The notes: generated by a model from the letters alone, not told the origin. A stretch of 23,897 bases of DNA from Candidatus Cloacimonadota bacterium (GCA_023230175.1 JALNXV010000012.1:1-23897), one strand, 5' to 3'. Positions 16,725-23,350 are shown, counted from the first letter of the stretch. A program made the numbers and translations.

Positions 16725-16801
16725 AGAATCCTCCCCACAGATTCTGTTCATATAACCTCCTCATACCCAAAGGGCACCCCAAAAGGGTGCCTCTTTTTTT
16801 G
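16725..16801 (+). ncRNA. Candidate C-rich small regulatory RNA
   Basis: About 77 bases lie between a TATAAT box and a strong intrinsic terminator, with no reading frame of any length. It contains hairpin 1, in which GAATC/GATTC (extending to CAGAATC/GATTCTG, 16724-16730 with 16740-16746) exposes a CTCCCCACA loop. A single-stranded stretch follows with ACCTCCT (16755-16761), identical to the anti-Shine-Dalgarno core at the 3' end of 16S rRNA, and then the terminator hairpin. Unpaired C-rich UCCC/CCUCC motifs are the business end of several known Gram-positive and other sRNAs that cover ribosome binding sites. The role here is inference. The other reading, a remote terminator for cls, is possible but does not explain the promoter or hairpin 1. 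Confidence 0.55.
16773..16801 (+). terminator. Intrinsic terminator of the small RNA region
   Basis: GGCACCC (16773-16779) pairs with GGGTGCC (16785-16791) around CAAAA, followed by TC and eight T bases (16794-16801). The T-run exists only for plus-strand transcripts. It ends two bases before the end of the convergent ECF S gene. Confidence 0.9.
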
Positions 16802-16802
16802 C

Positions 16803-17267
16803 TTATTTTTTAGGCAATGCTTTTAGTACTTGTTTATAGACAATAAATCCACCTAAACTTCCGAGAGTCCCTTGGAGTAAATTTACAGGAAGTTCGCTCA
16901 CAGCTGCTTGAAGTCCTGCACCCGGCATAAAAATTTGTACGATAAAATAAGTAAATATCATACTTAAACCACCCAGAATAAGCCAAAGAGGTTTTTTAAT
17001 TGCAAGAGTTCCGGCAATCAATGCAAATGAACCTTTTGCTATCAAGGTAAACACTGCATAGATATAATAGCCTGCTAAGATATCAGCTAAAGCACTTCCT
17101 AATCCTGCGGCTAAGGCACCTGTCCAGCCTCCAAGAAACATACCTGTGAAAACAACAGCAATATCGCCGATATTAAAATATCCGCCGGTTCCTACTATGG
17201 GTACTTTAACAGCTATTGTTAAAGCTGCACATAATCCGGTTAAAATAATGAATAAATATTTCTTCAT
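16803..17267 (-). CDS. ECF transporter S component (substrate-binding membrane subunit)
   Basis: Small membrane protein that captures a vitamin or similar micronutrient and docks on the ECF energising module. The 154 residues form about five to six hydrophobic segments. The family-like stretch KVPIVGTGGYFNIGDIAVVFTGMFLGGWTGALAAGLGSALADILAGYYIYAVFTLIAKG resembles the ECF-type S components of the riboflavin-transporter-like family (Pfam ECF-ribofla_trS) by pattern. The substrate cannot be read from sequence; flavin, thiamine precursor, queuosine precursor or other compounds are all conceivable. Its AAGGAG site lies within the last EcfT codons and ATG overlaps the EcfT stop by 4 bases, so it is translationally coupled. 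A dedicated S gene in one operon with T and A genes is the group I ECF layout. No clear terminator follows on the minus strand. Confidence 0.82.
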   Translation of the reverse strand: MKKYLFIILTGLCAALTIAVKVPIVGTGGYFNIGDIAVVFTGMFLGGWTGALAAGLGSALADILAGYYIYAVFTLIAKGSFALIAGTLAIKKPLWLILGGLSMIFTYFIVQIFMPGAGLQAAVSELPVNLLQGTLGSLGGFIVYKQVLKALPKK

Positions 17268-17941
17268 TTCAACTCCTTTTTTTCTATTTTTTTAAAATAT
17301 TGGATAATCCAGTAAATCCAAAGAAATAAATTTCTTATGGTTAGGGTAATTAAAAGTGGGCTTTGTTTAAGCATTAACAAGATGTTTTTTTTATTCTTTT
17401 TAATCTCTTCATCATCAGGTATAATTCCAGACATAATAAGAGCTTGTCTGTTTTTTTTAAATTCATCTGTTATAAAGTTTACTGACCTTAATACGAGTGC
17501 TATTTTTAGTCCAAATTTCCCGTATTTGAGAAATTGTACCGGTGATAGTATTTGTATAAAGATAAATCCATTAAGAAATATACCTAACATTCTAATAGGA
17601 TAAAGACTTAAATATAAAATTTTGTTTAGTGGTGTACTAAGGCTCATTGTAGGAGTAATGGCGAAATCGCACAGAAAAAAAATAACAGAGCTTAGTATGT
17701 AAAAGAGTAATCCTGTAATCCAAAGTAGTATGATAATTAGAATAGTTTTTTTACCACAAATTATAGATGCGAGGAAAGTGTTAAATAATACATAGATAAG
17801 AACAAATAGTATATACTTATGAAAATTAGTTTCTGTAATAAAGAAAGGAAAGTAGATTATAGCATTTACAATCAAATATAGTATTTTGCTCCAAAGTGGG
17901 ATGAAAAGAAGTTTTTGAGATAATTTTTTTTTAAGTTTCAT
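17264..17941 (-). CDS. ecfT: ECF transporter T component (EcfT/CbiQ family)
   Basis: Transmembrane subunit linking the ATPase to the S component. The 225 residues have four to five hydrophobic segments (for example IIIILLWITGLLFYILSSVIFFL, and a C-terminal ITLTIRNLFLWIYWIIQYF). The segment LVLRSVNFITDEFKKNRQALIMSGIIPDDEE is laid out like the CbiQ/EcfT coupling region, where 'fR.aq.aRG' is expected. Here the second Arg of that motif is replaced (IMSG in place of ARG), so the helix that docks on the ATPase is altered. Its start lies inside the end of the ATPase gene (11-base overlap) and its stop inside the S gene. Low sequence conservation limits certainty, but operon position makes T component the best call. 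Confidence 0.75.
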   Translation of the reverse strand: MKLKKKLSQKLLFIPLWSKILYLIVNAIIYFPFFITETNFHKYILFVLIYVLFNTFLASIICGKKTILIIILLWITGLLFYILSSVIFFLCDFAITPTMSLSTPLNKILYLSLYPIRMLGIFLNGFIFIQILSPVQFLKYGKFGLKIALVLRSVNFITDEFKKNRQALIMSGIIPDDEEIKKNKKNILLMLKQSPLLITLTIRNLFLWIYWIIQYFKKIEKKELK

Positions 17942-19319
17942 TGATTAGAATCCCTTTATTGATTTCAAGGGTGTTAAAGTTAATATTTTTTATAAATTCT
18001 TTAGAATGAGTGATTGCAAAAATTGTAAAATCATACTGTTTCATTAAATCAAAAAGTAGATTTAATAAAGAGAAAATTTGTTTATTATCTAATCCCCAGC
18101 TTGGTTCGTCAAGCATTAACAATTTTGTCCGGGAATTAATTGAACTTAATAGAAGTAATATTTTCATTTCAAAAAGTGACATTTGAATAACTGATAGATT
18201 ATCAGAGTTTGGTATAATAGAATTTAATTTGTCTTGTAGAAAATCATCCTTAATTAAATTTTTATAATCACTTAGATTGTGATGAATTAATTGATATTGA
18301 GGGAATTGTGAAATATAAGTTATATATGAACATAATTCGTTTCTGCTAAAGTCATTGATATTTTTATTTAAAAGAGTAATTTCTCCTATTTGAGGTTTGA
18401 TTAATCTAAAACATAAGTTAAATATAGTTGATTTTCCTGATCCGTTTTCACCGGTGAGTATAAAGTGTTTTTTTTTAGTTATGGTAAAAGATATGTTGTT
18501 GAGTAGTGGATAAGTAAGCCCTGTTGCCTGGTCAATTTTATGTAAGTTATTGGGGTAATTATTAAATAGTACATTCTTAAAATTAAGTATGCACTCATCA
18601 GAAGAAAAATCTGATTGATTGTTTTTGTATTTTTTTATTAGAGTGTATAATTTGGGAGAGATTTTAATGTGTTGTTTTTCGTATTTTAGTGTGTTGTTTT
18701 CAAAGTTTGCAAATGATGTTACTAATGGTAAAAGAAAGTCATATTCTTGTTCAAATATGATAGTTTTTTTGTTTGCAGATATAAGCTTTTTAATGAAATT
18801 ATAAAGTATTTTTCTTCCTGTGTTGTCTAACCATGGAACGCAGTTATAAAATAAAAAGCATTTTGAGTCTGAACTCATTGCGAGAGCTATAGCTAATTTT
18901 GTCTTTTCTCCCCCGGAGAGGGTATTAATTTTTCTGAAATAAAAACTACTATCCAGATCAGCTTGGTTTAGTTTTTCAATGATTTCATTTTCTTTTTTTA
19001 AGGTAGTTCTGCCCATAAATTCTTCAAAAACCATAGAAAATAAAAAATGTCTATCCGGTTGATCGCCTATTAAATAATATTCTTCAAGAATACCTTGGTG
19101 TATTTCTAATTTCCCATAATAGTCTTGGAAAAGATATTCTAAATGCTCGATATCAAGTTTGTCTGTTGATGGAATTAGCCCACATAAAATGCCTGACAAT
19201 AATAATAGATTTTTATTAATATCTCCACTTATGAGTAATACAGAGCCTTCGTTACTCTCAATCTTTATGTTTTTTAATAAAGTTTTATTTTTTACATAAT
19301 AAGAAAAATTTAACACCAT
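17931..19319 (-). CDS. Fused double ECF ATPase with one degenerate and one complete ATP site
   Basis: Two ABC ATPase domains in one 462-residue chain, as in YkoD-type ECF proteins; together they would replace the EcfA-EcfA' pair and hydrolyse ATP for uptake. Domain 1 (about 1-210): Walker A aligns at 32-40 but reads GDINKNLLL with Leu38 for the essential Lys; the Q-loop GDQPDRHF is present; the signature LSGGE (134-138) is intact; Walker B reads FLFYNC (Y158, N159 for Asp-Glu); the switch His is Gln191. Domain 2 (about 240-462): Walker A GENGSGKST (290-298), Q338, Walker B LMLDEP (D404, E405) and H438 are intact, but the signature is MSLFE (380-384). Thus composite site Walker A2 plus signature 1 is complete and the other is dead. 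An in-frame TAG two codons upstream fixes the start at 19319; no ribosome binding site is visible. Confidence 0.88.
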   Translation of the reverse strand: MVLNFSYYVKNKTLLKNIKIESNEGSVLLISGDINKNLLLLSGILCGLIPSTDKLDIEHLEYLFQDYYGKLEIHQGILEEYYLIGDQPDRHFLFSMVFEEFMGRTTLKKENEIIEKLNQADLDSSFYFRKINTLSGGEKTKLAIALAMSSDSKCFLFYNCVPWLDNTGRKILYNFIKKLISANKKTIIFEQEYDFLLPLVTSFANFENNTLKYEKQHIKISPKLYTLIKKYKNNQSDFSSDECILNFKNVLFNNYPNNLHKIDQATGLTYPLLNNISFTITKKKHFILTGENGSGKSTIFNLCFRLIKPQIGEITLLNKNINDFSRNELCSYITYISQFPQYQLIHHNLSDYKNLIKDDFLQDKLNSIIPNSDNLSVIQMSLFEMKILLLLSSINSRTKLLMLDEPSWGLDNKQIFSLLNLLFDLMKQYDFTIFAITHSKEFIKNINFNTLEINKGILINET

Positions 19320-19326
19320 AAACTAC

Positions 19327-19354
19327 ATCATTAATGTTACAATAAATTTGTCAA
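19327..19354 (-). promoter_or_regulatory. Candidate promoter of the ECF operon, possibly leaderless
   Basis: Minus-strand TTGACA (19354-19349), a 16-base spacer and AATGAT (19332-19327; four of six). The start of transcription would fall within a base or two of the ATG at 19319, leaving no leader. No riboswitch-like fold is visible in the remaining upstream sequence. Confidence 0.5.
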
Positions 19355-19409
19355 GAGTTTTTCAAGATACAGCAATTAGAGCTTGTAAATTTAGTATTGA
19401 TATAAATAA

Positions 19410-19629
19410 AAAGGTTGTTGAATAATGTTGTTGTGCGAGCATTTTTGCTTACACTAAAAACCTTAAGTGATAGATATTCAATATTTTATGAAACTACAAG
19501 CTGGAAGCCTGTAGAACAATAATTAAATTGCGTGAGCATTTTTGCTTGCATCAAAGCTCCTTAACTGCAAGAACACCCATTAATAAGTTTCCAATAAGAT
19601 AGAAGCTTATTGTATCTTTCAACAGCCTT
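19410..19629. mobile_element. MITE-like element with terminal inverted repeats (copy 2)
   Basis: Left end AAAGGTTGTTGAA (from 19410) and right end TTCAACAGCCTT (to 19629), whose complement AAGGCTGTTGAA differs from it at one position. The 220 bp between hold no coding frame. Inside, the 14-mer GAGCATTTTTGCTT occurs twice (19437-19450 and 19534-19547), each followed by a related run ending in CCTTAA(G/C)TG, and there are several palindromes (e.g. CTACAAGC/GCCTGTAG). The left 30 bases resemble 23831-23860. Ends and lack of a transposase suggest a non-autonomous transposon relic. Only AAA flanks both ends, so a target duplication is not proved. It accounts for the front third of the 615-base gap 19320-19934. 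Confidence 0.6.
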
Positions 19630-19679
19630 AAATGTTTTTTATATTAATAAACACCTGTATTTATTAATATTTAGTAATA

Positions 19680-19710
19680 TTGACATTAGCTTTATTAATT
19701 AAAGTATCAT
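19680..19710 (+). promoter_or_regulatory. Candidate promoter for the RRM protein gene
   Basis: TTGACA (19680-19685) and TATCAT (19705-19710; five of six) with a long 19-base spacer. If used, it gives a leader of over 210 bases. Confidence 0.4.
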
Positions 19711-19809
19711 AAATAATTGATAATATCAAAAAAAAATATTTGATTAAAACCTATACACAGCCTATCTTTTGGCTTGTTGGTTAAATTATTTTTAAAAATA
19801 AGTAAAAAA

Positions 19810-19919
19810 ATAACTTGCCAAGTTATCGGATATTTAATAACTTGTCTAAGATGATAGTGTGAGAATTTAAATCGTGGAATACGATTTACGAGTCAAAGCT
19901 CTGTCATAAGAGAATATAT
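19810..19919 (+). promoter_or_regulatory. Structured leader of the RRM gene
   Basis: ATAACTTG (19810-19817) is followed one base later by its complement CAAGTTAT (19819-19826), and ATAACTTG occurs again at 19837-19844, so the same left arm could form alternative pairings. A second perfect hairpin, AAATCGT/ACGATTT (19869-19875 with 19881-19887), has a GGAAT loop; its unpaired purines resemble sites for RNA-binding proteins. CTCT/AGAG (19910-19923 region) is a minor third hairpin. Such leaders are common in cold-responsive or autoregulated RNA-binding protein genes; the function is inferred. Confidence 0.45.
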
Positions 19920-19934
19920 CAAGGAGATGAAGGT

Positions 19935-20228
19935 ATGAATATCTTCGTAGGAAATGTGTCCAGAATGGTAAGTGACACAGAATTACGCACTGCTTTTGAG
20001 CAGTATGGATCAGTAGAATCCGCAGTTATAATTAAAGACAGAGAAACCGGTGACTCAAGAGGTTTTGGTTTTGTTGAAATGGCTGACGAAGGTCAAGCTA
20101 ATGATGCTATCGAAAGTTTAAATGGTTTTGAACTTAAAGGACGCAAATTGAACGTTAATCAAGCTCGTCCTAGAGAAGACAGACCAAAAAGAGATCGTTT
20201 TCAAAGAGGAAGATTTAATCGTCAATAA
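19935..20228 (+). CDS. RRM-domain RNA-binding protein
   Basis: Small single-RRM protein of the kind found in cyanobacteria, several proteobacterial groups and others, often cold-induced and acting as an RNA chaperone. The 97 residues contain RNP2 as NIFVGNV (2-8) and RNP1 as RGFGFVEM near 43-50, both with the aromatic residues needed for RNA stacking, the usual loop KDRETGDSRGFG, and the fourth strand GRKLNVNQARPRED. A short Arg-rich, RGRF-type tail follows (KRDRFQRGRFNRQ). An AAGGAG site at 19921-19926 precedes the ATG. The gene is monocistronic: long leader before it, intrinsic terminator after it. Confidence 0.95.
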   Translation: MNIFVGNVSRMVSDTELRTAFEQYGSVESAVIIKDRETGDSRGFGFVEMADEGQANDAIESLNGFELKGRKLNVNQARPREDRPKRDRFQRGRFNRQ

Positions 20229-20245
20229 CATATAATTTGTGTTGG

Positions 20246-20276
20246 AAAGGTCAGCTTTATTGCTGACCTTTTTTTT
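20246..20276 (+). terminator. Intrinsic terminator after the RRM gene
   Basis: A perfect 10-bp stem AAAGGTCAGC/GCTGACCTTT (20246-20255 with 20262-20271), loop TTTATT, then T bases to 20276. Confidence 0.95.
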
Positions 20277-20298
20277 ATGCGAAATAATGAGAAATTTC

Positions 20299-20327
20299 TT
20301 GACATTATAAACTTAATAATATAAACT
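20299..20327 (+). promoter_or_regulatory. Candidate promoter for the Nif3 gene
   Basis: TTGACA at 20299-20304, followed either by TATAAA after 15 bases (20320-20325) or by TAAACT after 17 (20322-20327). It lies after the RRM terminator and 38 bases before the ATG. Confidence 0.6.
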
Positions 20328-20364
20328 ACAACAAATTATATAATAGATATTGAGGGTTTATTAA

Positions 20365-21489
20365 ATGCTTAAAGTTAGAGACTTTTATAAGAAAATTAAT
20401 GATTTTGCTCCGTTCAATTCTTCATATTCGTGGGATAATACCGGTTTACTTGTTGGCGATATGGACCAAAATGTTTCGACTATTTTAATTAGTTTAGATG
20501 TGACCGATGCTATTGTAGATTATGCAATCAGTGAAAACGTAGATTTAATCATAAGTCATCATCCGATTATATTTCAAGCCTTAAAATCAGTTACTCAGAA
20601 AAAGATTTTAAAAATAATAGCTAATAATATCTCTGTAATCTGTGCACATACTAATTTAGATATTGCTAAAAATGGCTTAAATTATGTGCTTGCGAGGACT
20701 CTTGATTTGCATAATATTAAAACATTAAGTCTGTCTTCAGAAATTTCACAGTATCAGATTAGTGTTTATGTACCGTTAGGTAGAGATCTTGATAAAAAGT
20801 CAGATTCTGATAATTATTTTGATAAAGTTAAAAATGCAATGCATCAAGCCGGAGCAGGAATTATTGGTAATTATAATCATTGTTTAGCAGATTATAAGGT
20901 TAATGGACATTTTATGCCTATGCAAGATAGTCAACCGTTTATTGGGAAAAAAGAGATTCAAGAGGATTTAACAGAGATTAAAATTGAAATGTTATGCGAA
21001 CAAACTAATCTTTCAAAGGTTATAAATTCGATGTTAAAGGCTCATCCTTATGAAACACCTGTGTATTATGTAATTCCTTTAGCTCAAAAGAGTTCAAATT
21101 ATGGATTAGGTTGTTATGGGGAATTGCAAGATGAACTTAGCTTACAAGCCTTAGCTGAAAAGGTTAAATATAAATTATCAGCCCCGTTTGTGAAACTATG
21201 GACTGCTGATAAAGAAAAAGATTCTATAATAAAAACTGTTGCTGTTTGTGGTGGTAGTGGTCATACCTTGATAGCGGAAGCCAAGACGATGGCTGATGTG
21301 CTAATTACCGGAGATATTACATATCATCCTATGTTAGACTCAACTATTCCTTTAATTGATGCCGGTCATTTTTACACTGAGAATATTATAACAGACTTTT
21401 TATCAGATATGTTCAAGGATTTTGATTGTTGTGTAAAACTTGTTGACGCAAAGATACACAACATTAATAAATTAAGTATAATTATTTAG
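20365..21489 (+). CDS. Nif3-like dinuclear metal-centre hexameric protein
   Basis: Member of the NIF3/YbgI/YqfO family, a ring-shaped protein with two metals in each subunit; often labelled 'GTP cyclohydrolase I type 2 homolog', but its cellular role is poorly known. The 374 residues are the long form: N-terminal half with WDNTGLLVGD and the metal ligands SHHPIIF (H65, H66) and AHTNLD (D99); a roughly 115-residue inserted domain (about 126-240) with the AHPYETPVYYV motif typical of the PII/CutA1-like insert of YqfO; and the C-terminal half with GGSGH, LITGDITYHPMLD and the last ligands in DAGHFYTEN (H335, E339). The stop TAG runs into the AGAGG site of the next gene, eight bases away. Confidence 0.94.
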   Translation: MLKVRDFYKKINDFAPFNSSYSWDNTGLLVGDMDQNVSTILISLDVTDAIVDYAISENVDLIISHHPIIFQALKSVTQKKILKIIANNISVICAHTNLDIAKNGLNYVLARTLDLHNIKTLSLSSEISQYQISVYVPLGRDLDKKSDSDNYFDKVKNAMHQAGAGIIGNYNHCLADYKVNGHFMPMQDSQPFIGKKEIQEDLTEIKIEMLCEQTNLSKVINSMLKAHPYETPVYYVIPLAQKSSNYGLGCYGELQDELSLQALAEKVKYKLSAPFVKLWTADKEKDSIIKTVAVCGGSGHTLIAEAKTMADVLITGDITYHPMLDSTIPLIDAGHFYTENIITDFLSDMFKDFDCCVKLVDAKIHNINKLSIII

Positions 21490-21496
21490 AGGTATT

Positions 21497-22321
21497 ATGG
21501 AAAACATTAAAAGGTTTATTTCAGAGAGAGAAGAACTCAATAAGCAAACACTCGATTTTGCAGGAAAAAATATTAAAAGATTTTTTAATCTTGATATGAA
21601 TTGTTATAAAGCCGGAGTATTGGATAAGAAGATTAAAGAGATGTTGGGGCTTTCGTCATCTATGGTTTTAAGGTGTGATGATTGTATAAGTTATCATTTA
21701 TTAGAATGTCATAAAGCCGGAGTAAGTAATGAGGAAATTGAAGAAGTCTTTTCAATAGCTTTAATAGTGGGTGGATCTATTGTGATACCACATTTACGTA
21801 GAGCAGTAAAATTTTGGGAGGAAATTAATATAATGAGCCAAAAAGATAAGTTTAAAACTAAAACCGAGCTGTTTTCTTATATAAAAATTTCTTTAGAAAA
21901 GGTTTTGTCTGAAGAAATGGGTTTAACTGATAGATTGCAGATGATTTGTGATATTTTAAGTCAAGAAGTGAAATATTATAATTGGGTTGGCTTTTATCTA
22001 ACTAAAGATGATAAACAAACCTTAGTTCTTGGTCCGTATGTAGGTGATGAAACAGAACATAAAGAAATACCCTTCGGGAAAGGTATTTGTGGACAGACAG
22101 CTGTTACTAATCAAACTTTTTTAGTTCCCGATGTGTCTATGCAAAGTAATTATCTTTCTTGTAGCTTAAATACTAAGGCTGAGATTGTTGTGCCTGTTTT
22201 TAATAAAAACAATGAATTTGTAGCAGAACTTGATATTGATTCTCACGAAATAAATCCGTTTAATCAAGAAGATAAAGATTTTTTAGAATATATTTGTGAA
22301 TCTTTAAAATCGTACTTTTAA
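21497..22321 (+). CDS. AhpD-like (carboxymuconolactone decarboxylase family) / GAF fusion protein
   Basis: Two domains in 274 residues. Residues about 20-110 match the AhpD/CMD fold: KIKEMLGLSSSMVLRCDDCISYHLLECHKAGVSNEEIEEVFSIALIVGG, with the CxxC redox pair C60/C63 and H67. Residues about 120-274 are a GAF domain closest to free methionine-R-sulfoxide reductase: WVGFYL, LVLGPYVGDETEHKEIPFGKGICGQTAV, the DV...C region with C222 (SCSLNTKAEIVVPV) and VAELDIDSHEINPF. C198 (GICG) and C222 match two of the three cysteines of E. coli fRMsr (94 and 118); the third (84) is His here. A redox-repair role is therefore likely but not certain; it could also be only a sensor. The AGAGG site overlaps the Nif3 stop, so the two genes are cotranscribed. 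Confidence 0.83.
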   Translation: MENIKRFISEREELNKQTLDFAGKNIKRFFNLDMNCYKAGVLDKKIKEMLGLSSSMVLRCDDCISYHLLECHKAGVSNEEIEEVFSIALIVGGSIVIPHLRRAVKFWEEINIMSQKDKFKTKTELFSYIKISLEKVLSEEMGLTDRLQMICDILSQEVKYYNWVGFYLTKDDKQTLVLGPYVGDETEHKEIPFGKGICGQTAVTNQTFLVPDVSMQSNYLSCSLNTKAEIVVPVFNKNNEFVAELDIDSHEINPFNQEDKDFLEYICESLKSYF

Positions 22322-22429
22322 TATTATTATGATTGATAAATTTGTAATTCGGATAAAAATGTTGTCAAATTTTTTAAATATATTAGTTATATAGTTAAGA
22401 ATCAAATAAAAAATTATTGGAGGATGTTG

Positions 22430-23338
22430 ATGATTAAGAATTTCGACCAACTACTTGAAAAATTAAGACATAATCAAACAAAAAAAACTGTTGTCATTGC
22501 TGCAGCCCAAACCGGTTCAGCTATTGAAGCAGCTGTAATGGCAAAAAAAGAAGAGCTTGCTAATAGTTTGCTCGTTGGTGATAAAGTAGAGATTGAAAAG
22601 ATTTTATCTGAAAAATTTCCCGAATATGTTGGAGTTTTTGAAATAGAAGATACCGGCTCTGATATGGTTAAAGCTTGCTCTAAAGCAGTAGAAACTATTC
22701 ATCAAAACCGAGCACAGATTATTCTTAAAGGCAAAGCAGATACAGCAATGCTGTTAAAGGCTGTTTTAGATAAAGAAAAAGGTCTTGGTACCGGCGAAGT
22801 TATTAGTGATGTTTTAGCTTATGAAATGGATGACAAGTTGTATCTTATGACTGACGGAGGAATTGTTTTATACCCTGATTTAAAAGAGAAAATTTCGATT
22901 GTAAAAAACGCAGTTAAAGTAGCTCATTCGCTTGATAATCCAAATCCAAAGGTTGCAATGTTGTCCGCCGTAGAAGTTGTTAATCCTAAAATGCAATGTA
23001 CTATGGATGCCGCAATTATTGCTAAAATGAATCAACGTAAACAAATTACAGGTTGTGTGATTGACGGACCCCTTGCCTTAGATAATGCTATCAATTTAAA
23101 TGCAGCCAAGATTAAAGGTATAGAATCTCCGGTTGCCGGTCAAGCAGATATTTTAGTAGCACCAAATATTGAAGCAGGAAATATTTTTGGTAAAAGTTTG
23201 ACTTACTGCTCTAAAGTTAGAATCGCTCACGTTGTTATGGGCACAAAAGCTCCTATCTTAATCGCTTCTCGTGCTGATGATGCAGAAACAAAAATGTTAT
23301 GTATGGCAATGGGCATTGCTGCCGCTGATTATTCTTAG
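22430..23338 (+). CDS. Phosphate acetyl/butyryltransferase (PTA_PTB family)
   Basis: Transfers an acyl group between CoA and phosphate. The 302-residue product has Ptb-like length: single catalytic domain, no CoA-ligase or regulatory extension. Recognisable parts are AQTGSAIEAAVMAKKEELANSLLVGD, the LKGKADTAMLLKAVLDKEKGL block, LMTDGGIVLYPDL, AMLSAVEVVNPKMQ, the GPLALDNAIN segment, and the C-terminal LVAPNIEAGNIFGKSLTY motif, all typical of phosphate butyryltransferases. Acetyl, butyryl or branched-chain acyl substrates cannot be told apart by eye, and no butyrate or acetate kinase gene is seen before the window ends. GGAGG sits 6 bases from ATG 22430; the ATG at 22424 directly abuts GGAGG and is unlikely to be used. 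Confidence 0.9.
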   Translation: MIKNFDQLLEKLRHNQTKKTVVIAAAQTGSAIEAAVMAKKEELANSLLVGDKVEIEKILSEKFPEYVGVFEIEDTGSDMVKACSKAVETIHQNRAQIILKGKADTAMLLKAVLDKEKGLGTGEVISDVLAYEMDDKLYLMTDGGIVLYPDLKEKISIVKNAVKVAHSLDNPNPKVAMLSAVEVVNPKMQCTMDAAIIAKMNQRKQITGCVIDGPLALDNAINLNAAKIKGIESPVAGQADILVAPNIEAGNIFGKSLTYCSKVRIAHVVMGTKAPILIASRADDAETKMLCMAMGIAAADYS

Positions 23339-23350
23339 ATTATGTATTAT

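Noticed and set aside
16773..16801. Terminator belonging to the ECF operon
   Set aside because: On the minus strand the stem is followed by CTTTGGG, not a U-run; the T-tract serves plus-strand transcripts only.
18619..18804. Plus-strand frame within the ECF ATPase gene, and 17337-17603 within ecfT
   Set aside because: Antisense shadows of AT-rich coding DNA; hydrophobic composition arises from the complementary strand.
17931..19319. Fused ABC ATPase as a decaying pseudogene
   Set aside because: The frame is intact over 462 codons, the T and S genes are intact and coupled, and the lost motifs all map to one composite site while the other stays complete.
19320..19409. Riboswitch (thiamine, riboflavin or other vitamin) ahead of the ECF operon
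   Set aside because: The promoter-to-ATG distance leaves no leader, and I see none of the conserved THI or RFN box sequences on the minus strand.
19410..19629. CRISPR array from the repeated 14-mer
   Set aside because: Only two repeat copies, 97 bases apart, inside an element with terminal inverted repeats; no regular spacers or cas genes.
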